Source: Solirubrobacteraceae bacterium (GTDB lineage Bacteria > Actinomycetota > Thermoleophilia > Solirubrobacterales > Solirubrobacteraceae). Taken from it: 62,036 nucleotides of DNA. Shown in pieces: positions 25,223 to 33,809 of the stretch. Position numbers and translations under genes: made by a program. The notes below the pieces were generated by a model that was given only the letters and a program-made list of their open reading frames with translations, was not told where the DNA came from and did not search any database. The stretch's first letter is position 1. Each line of letters begins with the position of its first letter. Location: the NCBI GenBank assembly GCA_025451035.1, contig JANWLE010000095.1, positions 1 to 62,036 of the forward strand. The letters are read 5' to 3'.

Positions 25223-26578
25223 TCATCTGCGGGAGTAGGGGCGCCGCGCGCGGTCCGAGACGATGAGCAGCAACGCCAACAGAACGAAGTTCATCACCAC
25301 CGACGAGCCGCCGTAGGCGACCAGCGGCAGCGTCACCCCGGTGAGCGGTATCACGCGTGTGACGCCGCCGACGATCACGAACACCTGCATCGCCACAACG
25401 AAGGAGAGTCCGCTCGCCAGCAGCTTGGAGAACGAGTCACGCGCGAGCGCCGCCGCCTTGAGACCTCGCGCGATGAACAAAAGGTAGGTCAGCAGCAGCC
25501 CGATCGCGCCCGCCAGGCCGAGCTCGTTGACGATGACCGCGTAGATGAAGTCGCTTTCCGGCACCGGCAGGATCGGCGCGCTGGAGTGCGGCAGCCGCAG
25601 CAGTGACTGGTCAAAACCGGTGCCGAGGATGCCGCCGTCCGCCTGCGCGAAAAGTGATTGCGCGAGCTGGTAGCTGCCGCCTGGTTCGTTATAGAGCTTT
25701 GCGTTGAACGGGTGTTCCCAGGAGAGCACGCGGGAGTGCACACGCCCCACGTGGTTGGCGAGAAACCATGCTCCCAGCGCGAACAGGACGAGCCCGATCA
25801 GCGGAAACGAGAAGCGTCCCGTGGCGACGTAGAGCAAGGCCAGGAACGCGCCGTAGAACATGAGCGAGGTCCCGAGCTCGTGCGTGAGTATCAGCGTCCC
25901 CATCGCCGCGCCCCAAATGACGAGCATCGGCCCGAACTGCTTCATTGGAGGTATCGTCAGCCCGAGCACGCGCCGGCCGGCTGTCACCAGGATCTGGCGG
26001 TTGTCGCGCAGGTAGGAGGCGAGGAAGACGACGATCGCGATCTTCGCGAACTCCGCCGGCTGGAACGAGACGCTGCCGAAATGAATGTTCAGGTATGAGC
26101 CGTTGACCTGCCCGCCGATGCCGGGCAGGCGCGGCAGGATCGTCATGCCTATCCCGACCGCCGCGATCGTATAGCGGTAGCGCTCGAGCAGCCCGAGGCC
26201 GCGGCGGCGAATGGTGATGATTGTCGCGGCGAACAGGATCACGCCGAGCACCATCCACTGCGCCTGCTGGCGGGCGAGCGTCGGTTCGATGCGGTAGACC
26301 ATCACGATGCCGACGCTCGCGAGCACCGCGGCGAGCGGAAACAGGTAGGGGTCTGCGTCCGGGAGTGCGACGCGGATGACGACGTGCGCCGCGAGGCACA
26401 GGCCGAGGAAGATCGCGCCGTAGGTCAACGACACGCTCGAGGCGTGACTGAGTGTGAGGTTCGTCGAGGCGCCCACGCTCTCGCGCCCCGACTGGATGAA
26501 GATGGCGGTGAAGCCGGCGGTGACCAGAAGCGCCGCTGGTATCAGCCCGAACAGCTCGCGGTTGCGAGGACTCAGCAT
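25223..26578 (-). CDS. FtsW/RodA/SpoVE-family peptidoglycan polymerase
   Basis: 451 residues, about 12 helices. The SEDS-family signatures are present: IHFGSVSFQPAEFAKIA, THELGTSLMF, a large extracytoplasmic loop with NEPGGSYQLAQSLFAQADGG and TGFDQS, ESDFIYAVIVNELGL, and the C-terminal PLTGVTLPLVAYGGSSV. SEDS proteins polymerise lipid II glycan strands with a class B PBP. In many actinobacteria a rodA copy lies with pbpA and pknB; here no PBP or kinase is adjacent, so division or elongation role cannot be assigned. It diverges from the LCP gene. Confidence 0.93.
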   Translation of the reverse strand: MLSPRNRELFGLIPAALLVTAGFTAIFIQSGRESVGASTNLTLSHASSVSLTYGAIFLGLCLAAHVVIRVALPDADPYLFPLAAVLASVGIVMVYRIEPTLARQQAQWMVLGVILFAATIITIRRRGLGLLERYRYTIAAVGIGMTILPRLPGIGGQVNGSYLNIHFGSVSFQPAEFAKIAIVVFLASYLRDNRQILVTAGRRVLGLTIPPMKQFGPMLVIWGAAMGTLILTHELGTSLMFYGAFLALLYVATGRFSFPLIGLVLFALGAWFLANHVGRVHSRVLSWEHPFNAKLYNEPGGSYQLAQSLFAQADGGILGTGFDQSLLRLPHSSAPILPVPESDFIYAVIVNELGLAGAIGLLLTYLLFIARGLKAAALARDSFSKLLASGLSFVVAMQVFVIVGGVTRVIPLTGVTLPLVAYGGSSVVMNFVLLALLLIVSDRARRPYSRR

Positions 26579-26724
26579 CGGCGCTCGAGGCTACCTTGCG
26601 CGGCGGCGTGCTGGGATGGCTGGGAGCTACCTGCGGGCCTGGCCGGCACGGGCACTATCCTACTCAGCCGAGGCGCCTTCCCCGCGCTGTCGTCGCCACC
26701 GGGGCAACGCGTGCTCGCATCCCG

Positions 26725-28281
26725 ATGAGCTTTGATCCCATGCCCGAGGACCGTCCCCCCGCACCCTGGAAGGGGATGTTCAAGCGTTTCGCGCTGGCGG
26801 CGGTGCTGCTGATCGTTGTCAGCGCCGGGACCACCGCGACGGTCGCGCTGAACAAGGTCTCGAGCATCGCCAGCGAGGTTTTCCCGAAGGTCAACCAGAT
26901 CAGCGCACCCAAGAGCGTGGTCACCCCCGTCTACTCGGGTGAACCGCAGACGTTTCTGATCCTCGGCTCAGACCGTCGGCCCAAGTCCAAGGACATCGAA
27001 GACCGCTCCAACCCGCCGCACAGCGACACGATGCTGCTGGTGCGCTTTGACCCCGAACAGGAACAGACGTCTGTGCTGTCGATCCCGCGCGACTTGATGG
27101 TCAACATCAGGACCTCGACCGGCCAGTACTACCCGGCGGAGAAGATCAACGCCGCATACACGATCGGTAACCACATCGGCGGGGTCAGGGGCGGCATGCT
27201 GCTCGCCGCCGAAACGATCGAGCACGAAGTCTTCCCCGGCCTGAAACTCAACGGCATCGTCGATTTGAGCTTCCAGGGCTTCATTCGCGTGGTCGACACG
27301 CTCGGTTGCGCGTACGTGAACGTCGACCACCACTACTACAACCAGAATATCGGGACCCCCGAAACCGACTACTCGAGCATCAACCTGCAGCCCGGCTACC
27401 AGAAGCTGTGCTACGAAAATGCGCTCGATTACGTGCGCTACCGCCACACCGACTCCGACTTCGTGCGGGTCGCGCGCCAACAGGACTTCCTGCGGGACCT
27501 GCGCCAGCAGATTTCGCCGGGGAACGTGGTCGGTCAGATCGACACCGTCGCCAAGGCGGTCGGCCACGCCGTCGCGAGCACCTTTCACGGCTCCGCCTCG
27601 GAGCTGATCGAGCTGGCGAAGCTCGTCGCCTTCTCGCAGGGCAAGCTGATGCGCCAAGTCAAATTCAAGACCGCGAACGTCGACTTCCGCCAGAACGGCG
27701 TGACATATGTCACGAGCACCCCGGAACTCGCGCAGGAAACGCTCAAGGAATTCCTGTACGGCCGGCCGAGGCTGCACGTGGCTGGAGCGTCCGCCGCGCA
27801 GCACCCGGGCCACCGCTCACATCACCTCAGCGCCCCCACCCCGGCCGCGCTCGGCCTCACCGCCACAACCTCAGCCGGCCGCGCCGAAGCTGCCGGCGAA
27901 GCGGTGCGCCTGCCCCTGCCGGTGCTTTACCCGGGCCTTCAAACAGTCCAGGCGGTGCAACGGCAGGCGCGCGCCTACACGCTCGCCGACCAGGCAGGGC
28001 ACAGCCACCACGCCTATGTGACGGTGTGGCAGCAGAACGGCCTCGGCGGCTACTACGACCTGGAGGGCACCGACTGGCTGAACCCGCCGGTGATCGCGCA
28101 CCCCGACCAGACGCTCAAACTGGGCGGGCGCTCCTACCTGATCTTCTCCGACGGCGGCCACATCCACATGGTCGCCTGGCGCGAGCAGAAAGCCCTCTAC
28201 TGGCTGACCAACACACTGCTCGAGGATCTCTCCAACGCCCAGATGCTCGCGATCGCGCGGTCAGCCGTGCCGCTTCGCTGA
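26725..28281 (+). CDS. LytR-CpsA-Psr (LCP) family cell-wall glycopolymer ligase
   Basis: 518 residues from ATG 26725 (MSFDPMPEDR). An N-terminal cytoplasmic tail and one transmembrane helix (about 23-42) precede an extracytoplasmic LCP domain: FLILGSDRR, HSDTMLLVRFDP, TSVLSIPRDLMVNI, KINAAYTIG, and the Arg-containing CYENALDYVRYRHTDSDFVR with RQQDFLR. LCP enzymes transfer polyprenyl-pyrophosphate-linked glycopolymers to peptidoglycan. The C-terminal ~140 residues are extra, His/Ala-rich, then a globular tail (YVTVWQQNGLGGYYDLEG) without a recognised name. Confidence 0.92.
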   Translation: MSFDPMPEDRPPAPWKGMFKRFALAAVLLIVVSAGTTATVALNKVSSIASEVFPKVNQISAPKSVVTPVYSGEPQTFLILGSDRRPKSKDIEDRSNPPHSDTMLLVRFDPEQEQTSVLSIPRDLMVNIRTSTGQYYPAEKINAAYTIGNHIGGVRGGMLLAAETIEHEVFPGLKLNGIVDLSFQGFIRVVDTLGCAYVNVDHHYYNQNIGTPETDYSSINLQPGYQKLCYENALDYVRYRHTDSDFVRVARQQDFLRDLRQQISPGNVVGQIDTVAKAVGHAVASTFHGSASELIELAKLVAFSQGKLMRQVKFKTANVDFRQNGVTYVTSTPELAQETLKEFLYGRPRLHVAGASAAQHPGHRSHHLSAPTPAALGLTATTSAGRAEAAGEAVRLPLPVLYPGLQTVQAVQRQARAYTLADQAGHSHHAYVTVWQQNGLGGYYDLEGTDWLNPPVIAHPDQTLKLGGRSYLIFSDGGHIHMVAWREQKALYWLTNTLLEDLSNAQMLAIARSAVPLR

Positions 28282-28296
28282 GATCCCGACCGCCAT

Positions 28297-28767
28297 CTAG
28301 CGCCATGCGCTCAGCCGCTGACGGTCGAGCTCCACGTTAACCAGCGCGTCGGCCTGCGCGTTAGAGGCGCGGGGGACCGTGCGTATCGACCACCGCTTGA
28401 ACGCCTGAAGCGCGTCCAGCGCCTGGCCGTGGAGCCTGCGCATCGCCTCGTGGCGGACAGCGTAGGCGCCCGTCAGCTGCTTGGCGATGAGCTCCGCGTC
28501 GTTGATCAGCTCGATCTCGCTGGCGCCGAGGGCGACGGCGCGCTCGACCCCCAGCAGCACCGCCTCGTACTCCGCCACGTTGTTGGTCACCGAGCCCAGA
28601 AAGCGCGAGCTCTCCTCGAGAGTCTCCCCATCCGGGGAGCTGAGCACGCAGGCCGCGGCGGCCGGGCCGGGATTGCCGCGAGCGCCGCCGTCGACGTGCA
28701 CGATCAGCCTCGTGGAGCCCGCCGCAGCATGATCGGCAGGCTTTCCGCGCGTAGCCGGCGCGGTCAC
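28297..28767 (-). CDS. RNase H type 1-like protein
   Basis: 156 residues. RNase HI fold with HVDGGARGNPGPAA (first Asp), NNVAEYEAVLLGVE (Glu), ELINDAELIAKQL (second Asp) and NAQADALVN (last Asp), so all four carboxylates of the DEDD set are kept. It resembles the ribonuclease H domain of mycobacterial Rv2228c-type proteins but without the attached phosphatase domain. It should cleave RNA in RNA-DNA hybrids. The GTG start overlaps the stop of the upstream 75-residue protein as GTGA. Confidence 0.9.
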   Translation of the reverse strand: MTAPATRGKPADHAAAGSTRLIVHVDGGARGNPGPAAAACVLSSPDGETLEESSRFLGSVTNNVAEYEAVLLGVERAVALGASEIELINDAELIAKQLTGAYAVRHEAMRRLHGQALDALQAFKRWSIRTVPRASNAQADALVNVELDRQRLSAWR

Positions 28768-28991
28768 TCTGACGGGTCGGCTAGGGTCGAGAACTCACCC
28801 GGCACCCGAGGACGCCGCCGGTCGCGAACCTCACGCCGCTGCAGCTGCGAGTCCGACGGCGCGCCCCGCCCGCGGCGGTCCGCTTTGCGGCGCTCGACGA
28901 TCACCGTCACGTTCTCCTCGTCACGGTAGTGGTCGACCAGCTTGTCGTAGAGCTCTGGAGCGAGCGCCTCGGGCACCACGCAGTAGATCAT
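28764..28991 (-). CDS. Small Arg-rich protein, unknown function
   Basis: 75 residues from ATG 28991 with GGCGAG just upstream. The N-terminal half MIYCVVPEALAPELYDKL ... ENVTVIVERRK looks like a compact alpha/beta unit; the second half is a run of RR-x-DRR-type basic motifs (RRKADRRG, RREVRDRRR). The frame is open further upstream but with coding-unlike Ser/Arg composition. Position in a row of RNase H, Zn-ribbon and EF-G-like genes hints at a nucleic-acid-related role, by context only. Confidence 0.7.
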   Translation of the reverse strand: MIYCVVPEALAPELYDKLVDHYRDEENVTVIVERRKADRRGRGAPSDSQLQRREVRDRRRPRVPGEFSTLADPSE

Positions 28992-29049
28992 CTCGCCGCG
29001 AATGCTATCCGTTGCTCGGGGAAATGAGAAGGCCGCAAACGCGCTCGCG

Positions 29050-29823
29050 CTAGAGGAGCTGGATCTCACCGCGCTCGTCGGCGGCGGCGTTCTGGGCGCG
29101 GTCTTCCGGCGGCAGTTCGTCAAGCTCCATTCCCTGCTCGCGCAGGACCACGCCGGCTGCCTCCTCGGCGAGATCGACTTCGTAGCGGTACCAGCAGAGG
29201 TCCCACGCGACGACGATCCAGACGCGGCTCGAGGATTCCTCAAGCGCGCGTACCGTGATCGCTGCGGGCCCCAGCGAGCGCGCCACCCCCGACAGCCGCC
29301 GCGGCTGCTCGGAGACGTTGAAGACTTCCACCGCGCGGGCGGCCTTCAAGTCGGTGTTGCTCGGCGTGGGCTGAGCGGCACTATCGGCCTCCACGGCCAG
29401 CGGCTGCTCATCGGGCTGCTCGTAGTGGTGATCGTCGAAGGACTCTTCGAAGAACGCCGGCGATTTCGGCGCGGCGAGCGTCCCACCAGCGAGAAAGCCG
29501 TAGGGCTCAGCCTGGCTCGAGGAGCCCGCCTGGCCGGCGCGTACCGGCCGCGCGTGGGCTCCAGAGACAGGCTCGCGCAGCTGACGCAACCGGTCGAGCA
29601 GCGTCCGCCCACGCTTGCCCGGCAGCCTTGCGGAATCAACGGGATGGTCGTCTGACTCCCTCAGCCACCCCTCGTATGCAGCGCGCGGAGCGCACAGCTC
29701 GCACACCGTGCGTCGCTGGCCGCCCGCGAGAAACACCTCCGGGCGCTCACCACGCAACAGCCTGCGACCGCATATCTCACACGCGACATCGGGCTGGGAA
29801 GTCACTATCGATCGTGTCCCCAT
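29050..29823 (-). CDS. Zinc-ribbon protein of unknown function
   Basis: 257 residues from ATG 29823 with AGGG upstream. An N-terminal four-Cys zinc site (C15, C18, C41, C44; CEIC and CELC) is followed by a long low-complexity middle and a C-terminal part (about 180-250) with VEVFNVSEQPRRLSGVARSLG and VWDLCWYRYEVDL-like strands (VAWDLCWYRYEVDLAEEA). No family was recognised. It starts 61 bp after the EF-G-like stop codon on the same strand. Confidence 0.72.
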   Translation of the reverse strand: MGTRSIVTSQPDVACEICGRRLLRGERPEVFLAGGQRRTVCELCAPRAAYEGWLRESDDHPVDSARLPGKRGRTLLDRLRQLREPVSGAHARPVRAGQAGSSSQAEPYGFLAGGTLAAPKSPAFFEESFDDHHYEQPDEQPLAVEADSAAQPTPSNTDLKAARAVEVFNVSEQPRRLSGVARSLGPAAITVRALEESSSRVWIVVAWDLCWYRYEVDLAEEAAGVVLREQGMELDELPPEDRAQNAAADERGEIQLL

Positions 29824-29884
29824 CGCCCTGCAAGGGTAGCCGCCGCGCGCCCGCGGCGCTTTTTGGAGGCGCAACGAGCCGGAC

Positions 29885-31963
29885 TTAGACGGCCACCGCC
29901 TCCTGCGCGCCGGTCTGTTGGATGATCTTCTGAGCCAGGTGCGAGGGGATCTCCTCGTAGCGGAGGAACTCGAGCGTGTAGTCCCCCTGCCCCGCGGTGA
30001 TCGAGCGCAGGTCCGGCGCGTAGGTGAGCATCTCCGCCATCGGCACCTCGGCCTTTATCTCCGTCAGGCCGCCCACGGGCTCCATTCCCTGCGGGCGCCC
30101 GCGGCGGCTGTTCAAATCGCCGATCACATCCCCCACGCTGTCGTCTGGGACGGTGAGCGTGACCAGCATCACGGGCTCCAGCAGCATCGGGTCGGCTTCC
30201 TCCAGCGCCTGCTTCATGGCGGCCACCCCCGCGAGCTTGAACGCGATCTCGGAGGAGTCCACCGTGTGGTAGGAGCCGTCGAACAGCCGTACCCGCACCC
30301 CGCCGACCGGGTAGCCAGCGAGCACCCCGTGGTTCATCGCCTCCCGCACCCCCTTCTCGACTGCTGGTATGAACGAGCTGGGGATAACACCGCCCTTGAT
30401 TTCGTTGATGAACTCGAAGCCTCCGGCGCGCGCTGGATCAATCAGCGGTTCGATCGCGATGTGGCAGTCGCCGAACTGTCCCCGCCCGCCGGACTGCTTC
30501 TTGTGTCGCCCGTGCGCCTTCGCCGAGCCGCGGATCGTCTCCTGATAAGGGACCCGTGGTGGCTTCAACGTCACCTCTACCCCGAAGCGCTCTCGCAGCC
30601 GTTCGACGATCACTTCCACATGGACCTGGGAGAGCCCGGCGACGATCTGCTCGCCCGTCTGCGGGTCGCGGTGCAGGTCGATCACGGGATCCTCCTCCTG
30701 CAGGCGCCGCAGCGAGCTGAACACCTTCTCCTCGTCGCCGCGGCTCTTCGGCTCGACGGCGAACGCCATCACCGCCGCCGGCAAATCGAGGCTCGGCATC
30801 GATATCGGCTCATCAGAAGAGGCCAGCCAGTCGCCGGCGTGGGTCTCCTTGAGCTTCGCGACGGCGCCGATGTCGCCCGCCCCGTACTCCTGGACATGCT
30901 GGGTCTCCTTGCCCGCGAACACGAGCAGCTGGCCGATCCTCTCCTTGACGTGGGCCCGCGTGTTGAACGCGTGGCTGTCGTGCCCGATCACACCCTGGTA
31001 GACGCGGAACAGGTTGATCCGCCCCGCGAACGGGTCGGCGCGCGTCTTAAACACGTACGCGAACAGCTCGTCGTCATCGGAAGGCTCGAGCACCCTCTCG
31101 CCGATCGAGACTGCGCCGTGCTTCACCGGGGAGGGCAGGTCCTCGACGATCGCGTCGAGGATCCTCGCGGTGCCGAGATTAGCGGTCGCGACACCGCACA
31201 CGACCGGGAACATGCGGCCGTGGTTGGTGCCGTCCTTCAGCGCGTCGACTATCTCCTGGTGGGAGATCTCCTCGCCCTCCAGATAGCGCTCCATCAACGT
31301 GTCTGAGACCTCAGCCACCTCGTCCATCAGCTTCTCGCGGTACTCCTGCGCCACGACGGAGTACTCCTGCGGTATCGGGATCTCGGTGAGGGCTCCGCGC
31401 GCCGGTGACTCCTGGCGGAAGGCACGCATGTCGATCAGGTCGATGATCCCCGAGACCTCTTGCTCTGAACCGATCGGTATCTCGGTCGCGACGACGTGCG
31501 GCCCGAAGGCGCTCTTCAGGGATTGCAGCGTGCGGAAGAAGTCGGCGCGCTCGCGGTCGAGCATGTTCACGAACAGCAGGCGGGCAATGTCCAGTTCGGC
31601 CGCCCGCGCCCACAGCCGCCTGGTGGATACCTCCACCCCCGTCACGCCGTTGACGACGATGATCGCGGACTCGCACACGCGCATCGCGCCGAGTGCGTCC
31701 GCGACGAAGCTCGGCTCACCCGGCGTGTCGAGCAGGTTGATCTTGCGCTCACGCCACAAAAACGAGCTCAGCGTCGTGGAGATCGACATTCCCCGCACCT
31801 GCTCCTCCGGGTCGGAGTCAGAGACGGTGCTGCCGTCGCTCGTCGACCCGAGCCGCGTCGTCAGGCCCGCCTCATACAGCAGCGCCTCGTGCAAGGAGGT
31901 CTTCCCGGCCCCTCGATGGCCGACCAGAGCAACGTTGCGTATACGGTCCGCTGCTGGACGCAC
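29885..31963 (-). CDS. EF-G-like translational GTPase paralogue (FusA2/EF-G2 type)
   Basis: 692 residues from GTG 31963, preceded by AAGGAG; this start leaves the hairpin at 31982-32009 in the leader. EF-G domain order is complete, but the G domain is altered: P-loop GHRGAGKT (15-22), RGMSI for RGITI, DTPGE (79-83) where catalytic His is normally in DTPGH, and NMLD (133-136) for NKMD. Domains IV-V are well kept (GGRGQFGDCHIAIEP, YHTVDSSEIAFKLAG, RRGRPQGMEP, MLTYAPDLRSITAGQGDYT). It belongs to the non-canonical EF-G2 class; some characterised mycobacterial members lack GTPase activity. Ribosome-related role likely, normal translocation unlikely. Confidence 0.9.
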   Translation of the reverse strand: MRPAADRIRNVALVGHRGAGKTSLHEALLYEAGLTTRLGSTSDGSTVSDSDPEEQVRGMSISTTLSSFLWRERKINLLDTPGEPSFVADALGAMRVCESAIIVVNGVTGVEVSTRRLWARAAELDIARLLFVNMLDRERADFFRTLQSLKSAFGPHVVATEIPIGSEQEVSGIIDLIDMRAFRQESPARGALTEIPIPQEYSVVAQEYREKLMDEVAEVSDTLMERYLEGEEISHQEIVDALKDGTNHGRMFPVVCGVATANLGTARILDAIVEDLPSPVKHGAVSIGERVLEPSDDDELFAYVFKTRADPFAGRINLFRVYQGVIGHDSHAFNTRAHVKERIGQLLVFAGKETQHVQEYGAGDIGAVAKLKETHAGDWLASSDEPISMPSLDLPAAVMAFAVEPKSRGDEEKVFSSLRRLQEEDPVIDLHRDPQTGEQIVAGLSQVHVEVIVERLRERFGVEVTLKPPRVPYQETIRGSAKAHGRHKKQSGGRGQFGDCHIAIEPLIDPARAGGFEFINEIKGGVIPSSFIPAVEKGVREAMNHGVLAGYPVGGVRVRLFDGSYHTVDSSEIAFKLAGVAAMKQALEEADPMLLEPVMLVTLTVPDDSVGDVIGDLNSRRGRPQGMEPVGGLTEIKAEVPMAEMLTYAPDLRSITAGQGDYTLEFLRYEEIPSHLAQKIIQQTGAQEAVAV

Positions 31964-31981
31964 GAGAATCTCCTTCCTATG

Positions 31982-32009
31982 GGTTGCTGGCACCATAGCG
32001 CCAGCAACC
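31982..32009 (-). terminator. Perfect hairpin between the sigma-factor and EF-G-like genes
   Basis: Arms 31982-31991 and 32000-32009 (GGTTGCTGGC/GCCAGCAACC, 10 bp) with an 8-nt loop, placed 15 bases after the sigma-factor stop and 18 bases before the EF-G-like start. No T-run follows on the minus strand, so termination, attenuation or RNA processing are all possible. Confidence 0.55.
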
Positions 32010-32024
32010 TGAGAGCGCCAGAGA

Positions 32025-32849
32025 TCAGTCGAAGGAATCGCTCTGCATGCGCGAGCGCAGGCGCAGGACGGCCTTGGTGTGCAGCTGCGAGACACGTGAC
32101 TCGGTCACGCCGAGCACCTCGCCGATCTCGCGCAGGGTCAGGTTCTCGTAGTAGTAGAGCGCGATCACGAGCTTCTCCCGCTCGGGGATGCGAGCGATCG
32201 CGTCCGCTATACGGTCCTTGACGTCGCCCATATCGAGCGCCTGCGCCGGGTCTGGTGCCCCTGGGTCCTCGAGCGTGTCGAGCAGCGAGATCTGGTCGCC
32301 GCTTGAGTCCGAGGAGCTCCACATCTCGTCGAGCGCGACCAGCGATGAGTGCGAGATCGCAATCAGCGAGTCCCGGAGTTCATCCGGGGTGATGCCGAGC
32401 TCGCCCGCGACCTCATCGTCGGTGGGGGCGCGCTGCAGGCGGTGCTCGAGCTTCGCGTTGGCGCGTTCGATTTCGCGGGCGCGCGCACGCACGCTGCGGG
32501 GCACCCAGTCCAGCGAGCGCAGCTCGTCGATGATCGAGCCCTTGATGCGGGTTATGGCGTAGGTCTCGAACTTGATCTCGCGGGACAGGTCGAACCGCTC
32601 GATAGCGGAGATCAGGCCGCCGAGGCCGTAGGAGATCAGATCCGCCTCGTCGACGTGCGGCGGCAGGCTCGAGGCCATCCTGCCGGCGACGTACTTGACC
32701 AGGGGCGAGAAGGCGACGACCAGCCGCTCGCGCGCGCGCGCGTCGCCGTCCGACTTGTAGCGGCGCCACAGGTCTCGCAACTCGATCGCTTTGACGTTCG
32801 TCTCCAGGGTCCTCTCCCGCCGATCAAGCCCGAGGGTGACTGCGCGCAT
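32025..32849 (-). CDS. whiG: FliA/WhiG-family RNA polymerase sigma factor
   Basis: 274 residues. Region 2 with LVVAFSPLVKYVAGRM, EADLISYGLGGLISAIERFD and FETYAITRIKGSIIDELR; WVPRSVR; region 3 with DDEVAGELGIT; region 4 with LREIGEVLGVTESRVSQLHT. The WVPRSVR-type 2-3 linker and overall length match the sigma-28 group, WhiG in sporulating actinobacteria and FliA in motile ones. The gene begins 26 bp inside the 3' end of xer, with AGGAGAAG upstream of its ATG. No flagellar genes are in the window, so which of the two regulons it serves is open. Confidence 0.92.
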   Translation of the reverse strand: MRAVTLGLDRRERTLETNVKAIELRDLWRRYKSDGDARARERLVVAFSPLVKYVAGRMASSLPPHVDEADLISYGLGGLISAIERFDLSREIKFETYAITRIKGSIIDELRSLDWVPRSVRARAREIERANAKLEHRLQRAPTDDEVAGELGITPDELRDSLIAISHSSLVALDEMWSSSDSSGDQISLLDTLEDPGAPDPAQALDMGDVKDRIADAIARIPEREKLVIALYYYENLTLREIGEVLGVTESRVSQLHTKAVLRLRSRMQSDSFD

Positions 32850-33750
32850 ACGCGCTTCTTCTCCTGGCGGACTCTACCCGAGTGTAGAGCTGGGTAGTTG
32901 AGATGCTGGAGTGCCCGAGGAGTTCCTGGATCGCGCGCAGGTCGGCGCCGCCGTTGAGCAGGTGCGTGGCGAAGCTGTGTCGCAGCGCGTGCGGCGAGCA
33001 TTTGCCTTGCACGGCGGCCCGCCTGGCCCAGATCGATAGCCGCCGACGCACGTCGCTGGTGGAAAGCGCCCTCCCGGACTTGCTCAAAAACAGGGCGTGC
33101 TCGGGGTCGGCTCCGCACAGGTGCGGGCGCCCCCGCTCCAAGTAGGCGCGCACCGCCGCGAGCGCGATCTCGCCGATCGGCACGAACCGTGTCTTTGAGC
33201 CCTTTCCCTCGACGCGCAGCTGCTCGGCGTCGTGTTCCACGTCCTCGACAGTGATCGAAACGAGCTCCTCGGCGCGCAGCCCGCACGCGTAGGCGAGCTC
33301 GAACAGCGCGCGGTCGCGTAGCTGCAGCGGCCCGGTGGCGGGGATCGACTCCAGCAGGGAGCTCATCTCGCTCGCGTTCAATACGCGCGGCAGGTGCGTG
33401 GCGCGGCGGGGGCTGCTAACGAGGTCAGCGGGGTTCTGCGATACGCGGCCGTGTTCGCGCTGACTGCCGAAGAACGCTCGCAGCGCCGCGAGCTTGCGCG
33501 CGGTGGAGGCGGGCGCAAGCTCGCGCTCGGACAGCGAGGCGATGTAGCGGCGGATCGCGCGCGGTGAGACATCTCCGGGCGCGAGCTGCGCTGCGCCCGC
33601 CCAGACGGCGAACTGCTCGAGGTCTGTGCGGTAGGCGCGACGGGTCTTCTCAGCGCACCCGCGTGTGTGCAAATCGGCCTCGAGCAGCGCAAGCGCGGCG
33701 TCCCAGTCGCCATCAAGCGCCGCCTCACCCTCGCCCACACGGGTTCTCAT
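32824..33750 (-). CDS. xerD: XerC/D-type site-specific tyrosine recombinase
   Basis: 308 residues. A SAM-like N-terminal core-binding domain precedes a catalytic domain with all active-site residues: Arg in ACGLRAEEL, Lys in GKGSKTR, His-x2-Arg in HALRHSFATHLL, His in LLGHSSI and Tyr in STTQLYT. Length is normal for XerC/D, which resolve chromosome dimers at dif. A single xer gene here cannot be assigned to C or D with certainty. Its 3' end overlaps the sigma-factor gene, so the two are translationally coupled. Confidence 0.9.
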   Translation of the reverse strand: MRTRVGEGEAALDGDWDAALALLEADLHTRGCAEKTRRAYRTDLEQFAVWAGAAQLAPGDVSPRAIRRYIASLSERELAPASTARKLAALRAFFGSQREHGRVSQNPADLVSSPRRATHLPRVLNASEMSSLLESIPATGPLQLRDRALFELAYACGLRAEELVSITVEDVEHDAEQLRVEGKGSKTRFVPIGEIALAAVRAYLERGRPHLCGADPEHALFLSKSGRALSTSDVRRRLSIWARRAAVQGKCSPHALRHSFATHLLNGGADLRAIQELLGHSSISTTQLYTRVESARRRSAYARSHPRA

Positions 33751-33809
33751 CGTGCTCTAGTTCGCCGCGGCGCGCCCTGAGACCTGCCCAGGATCGGCCC
33801 TGGGGCCAT

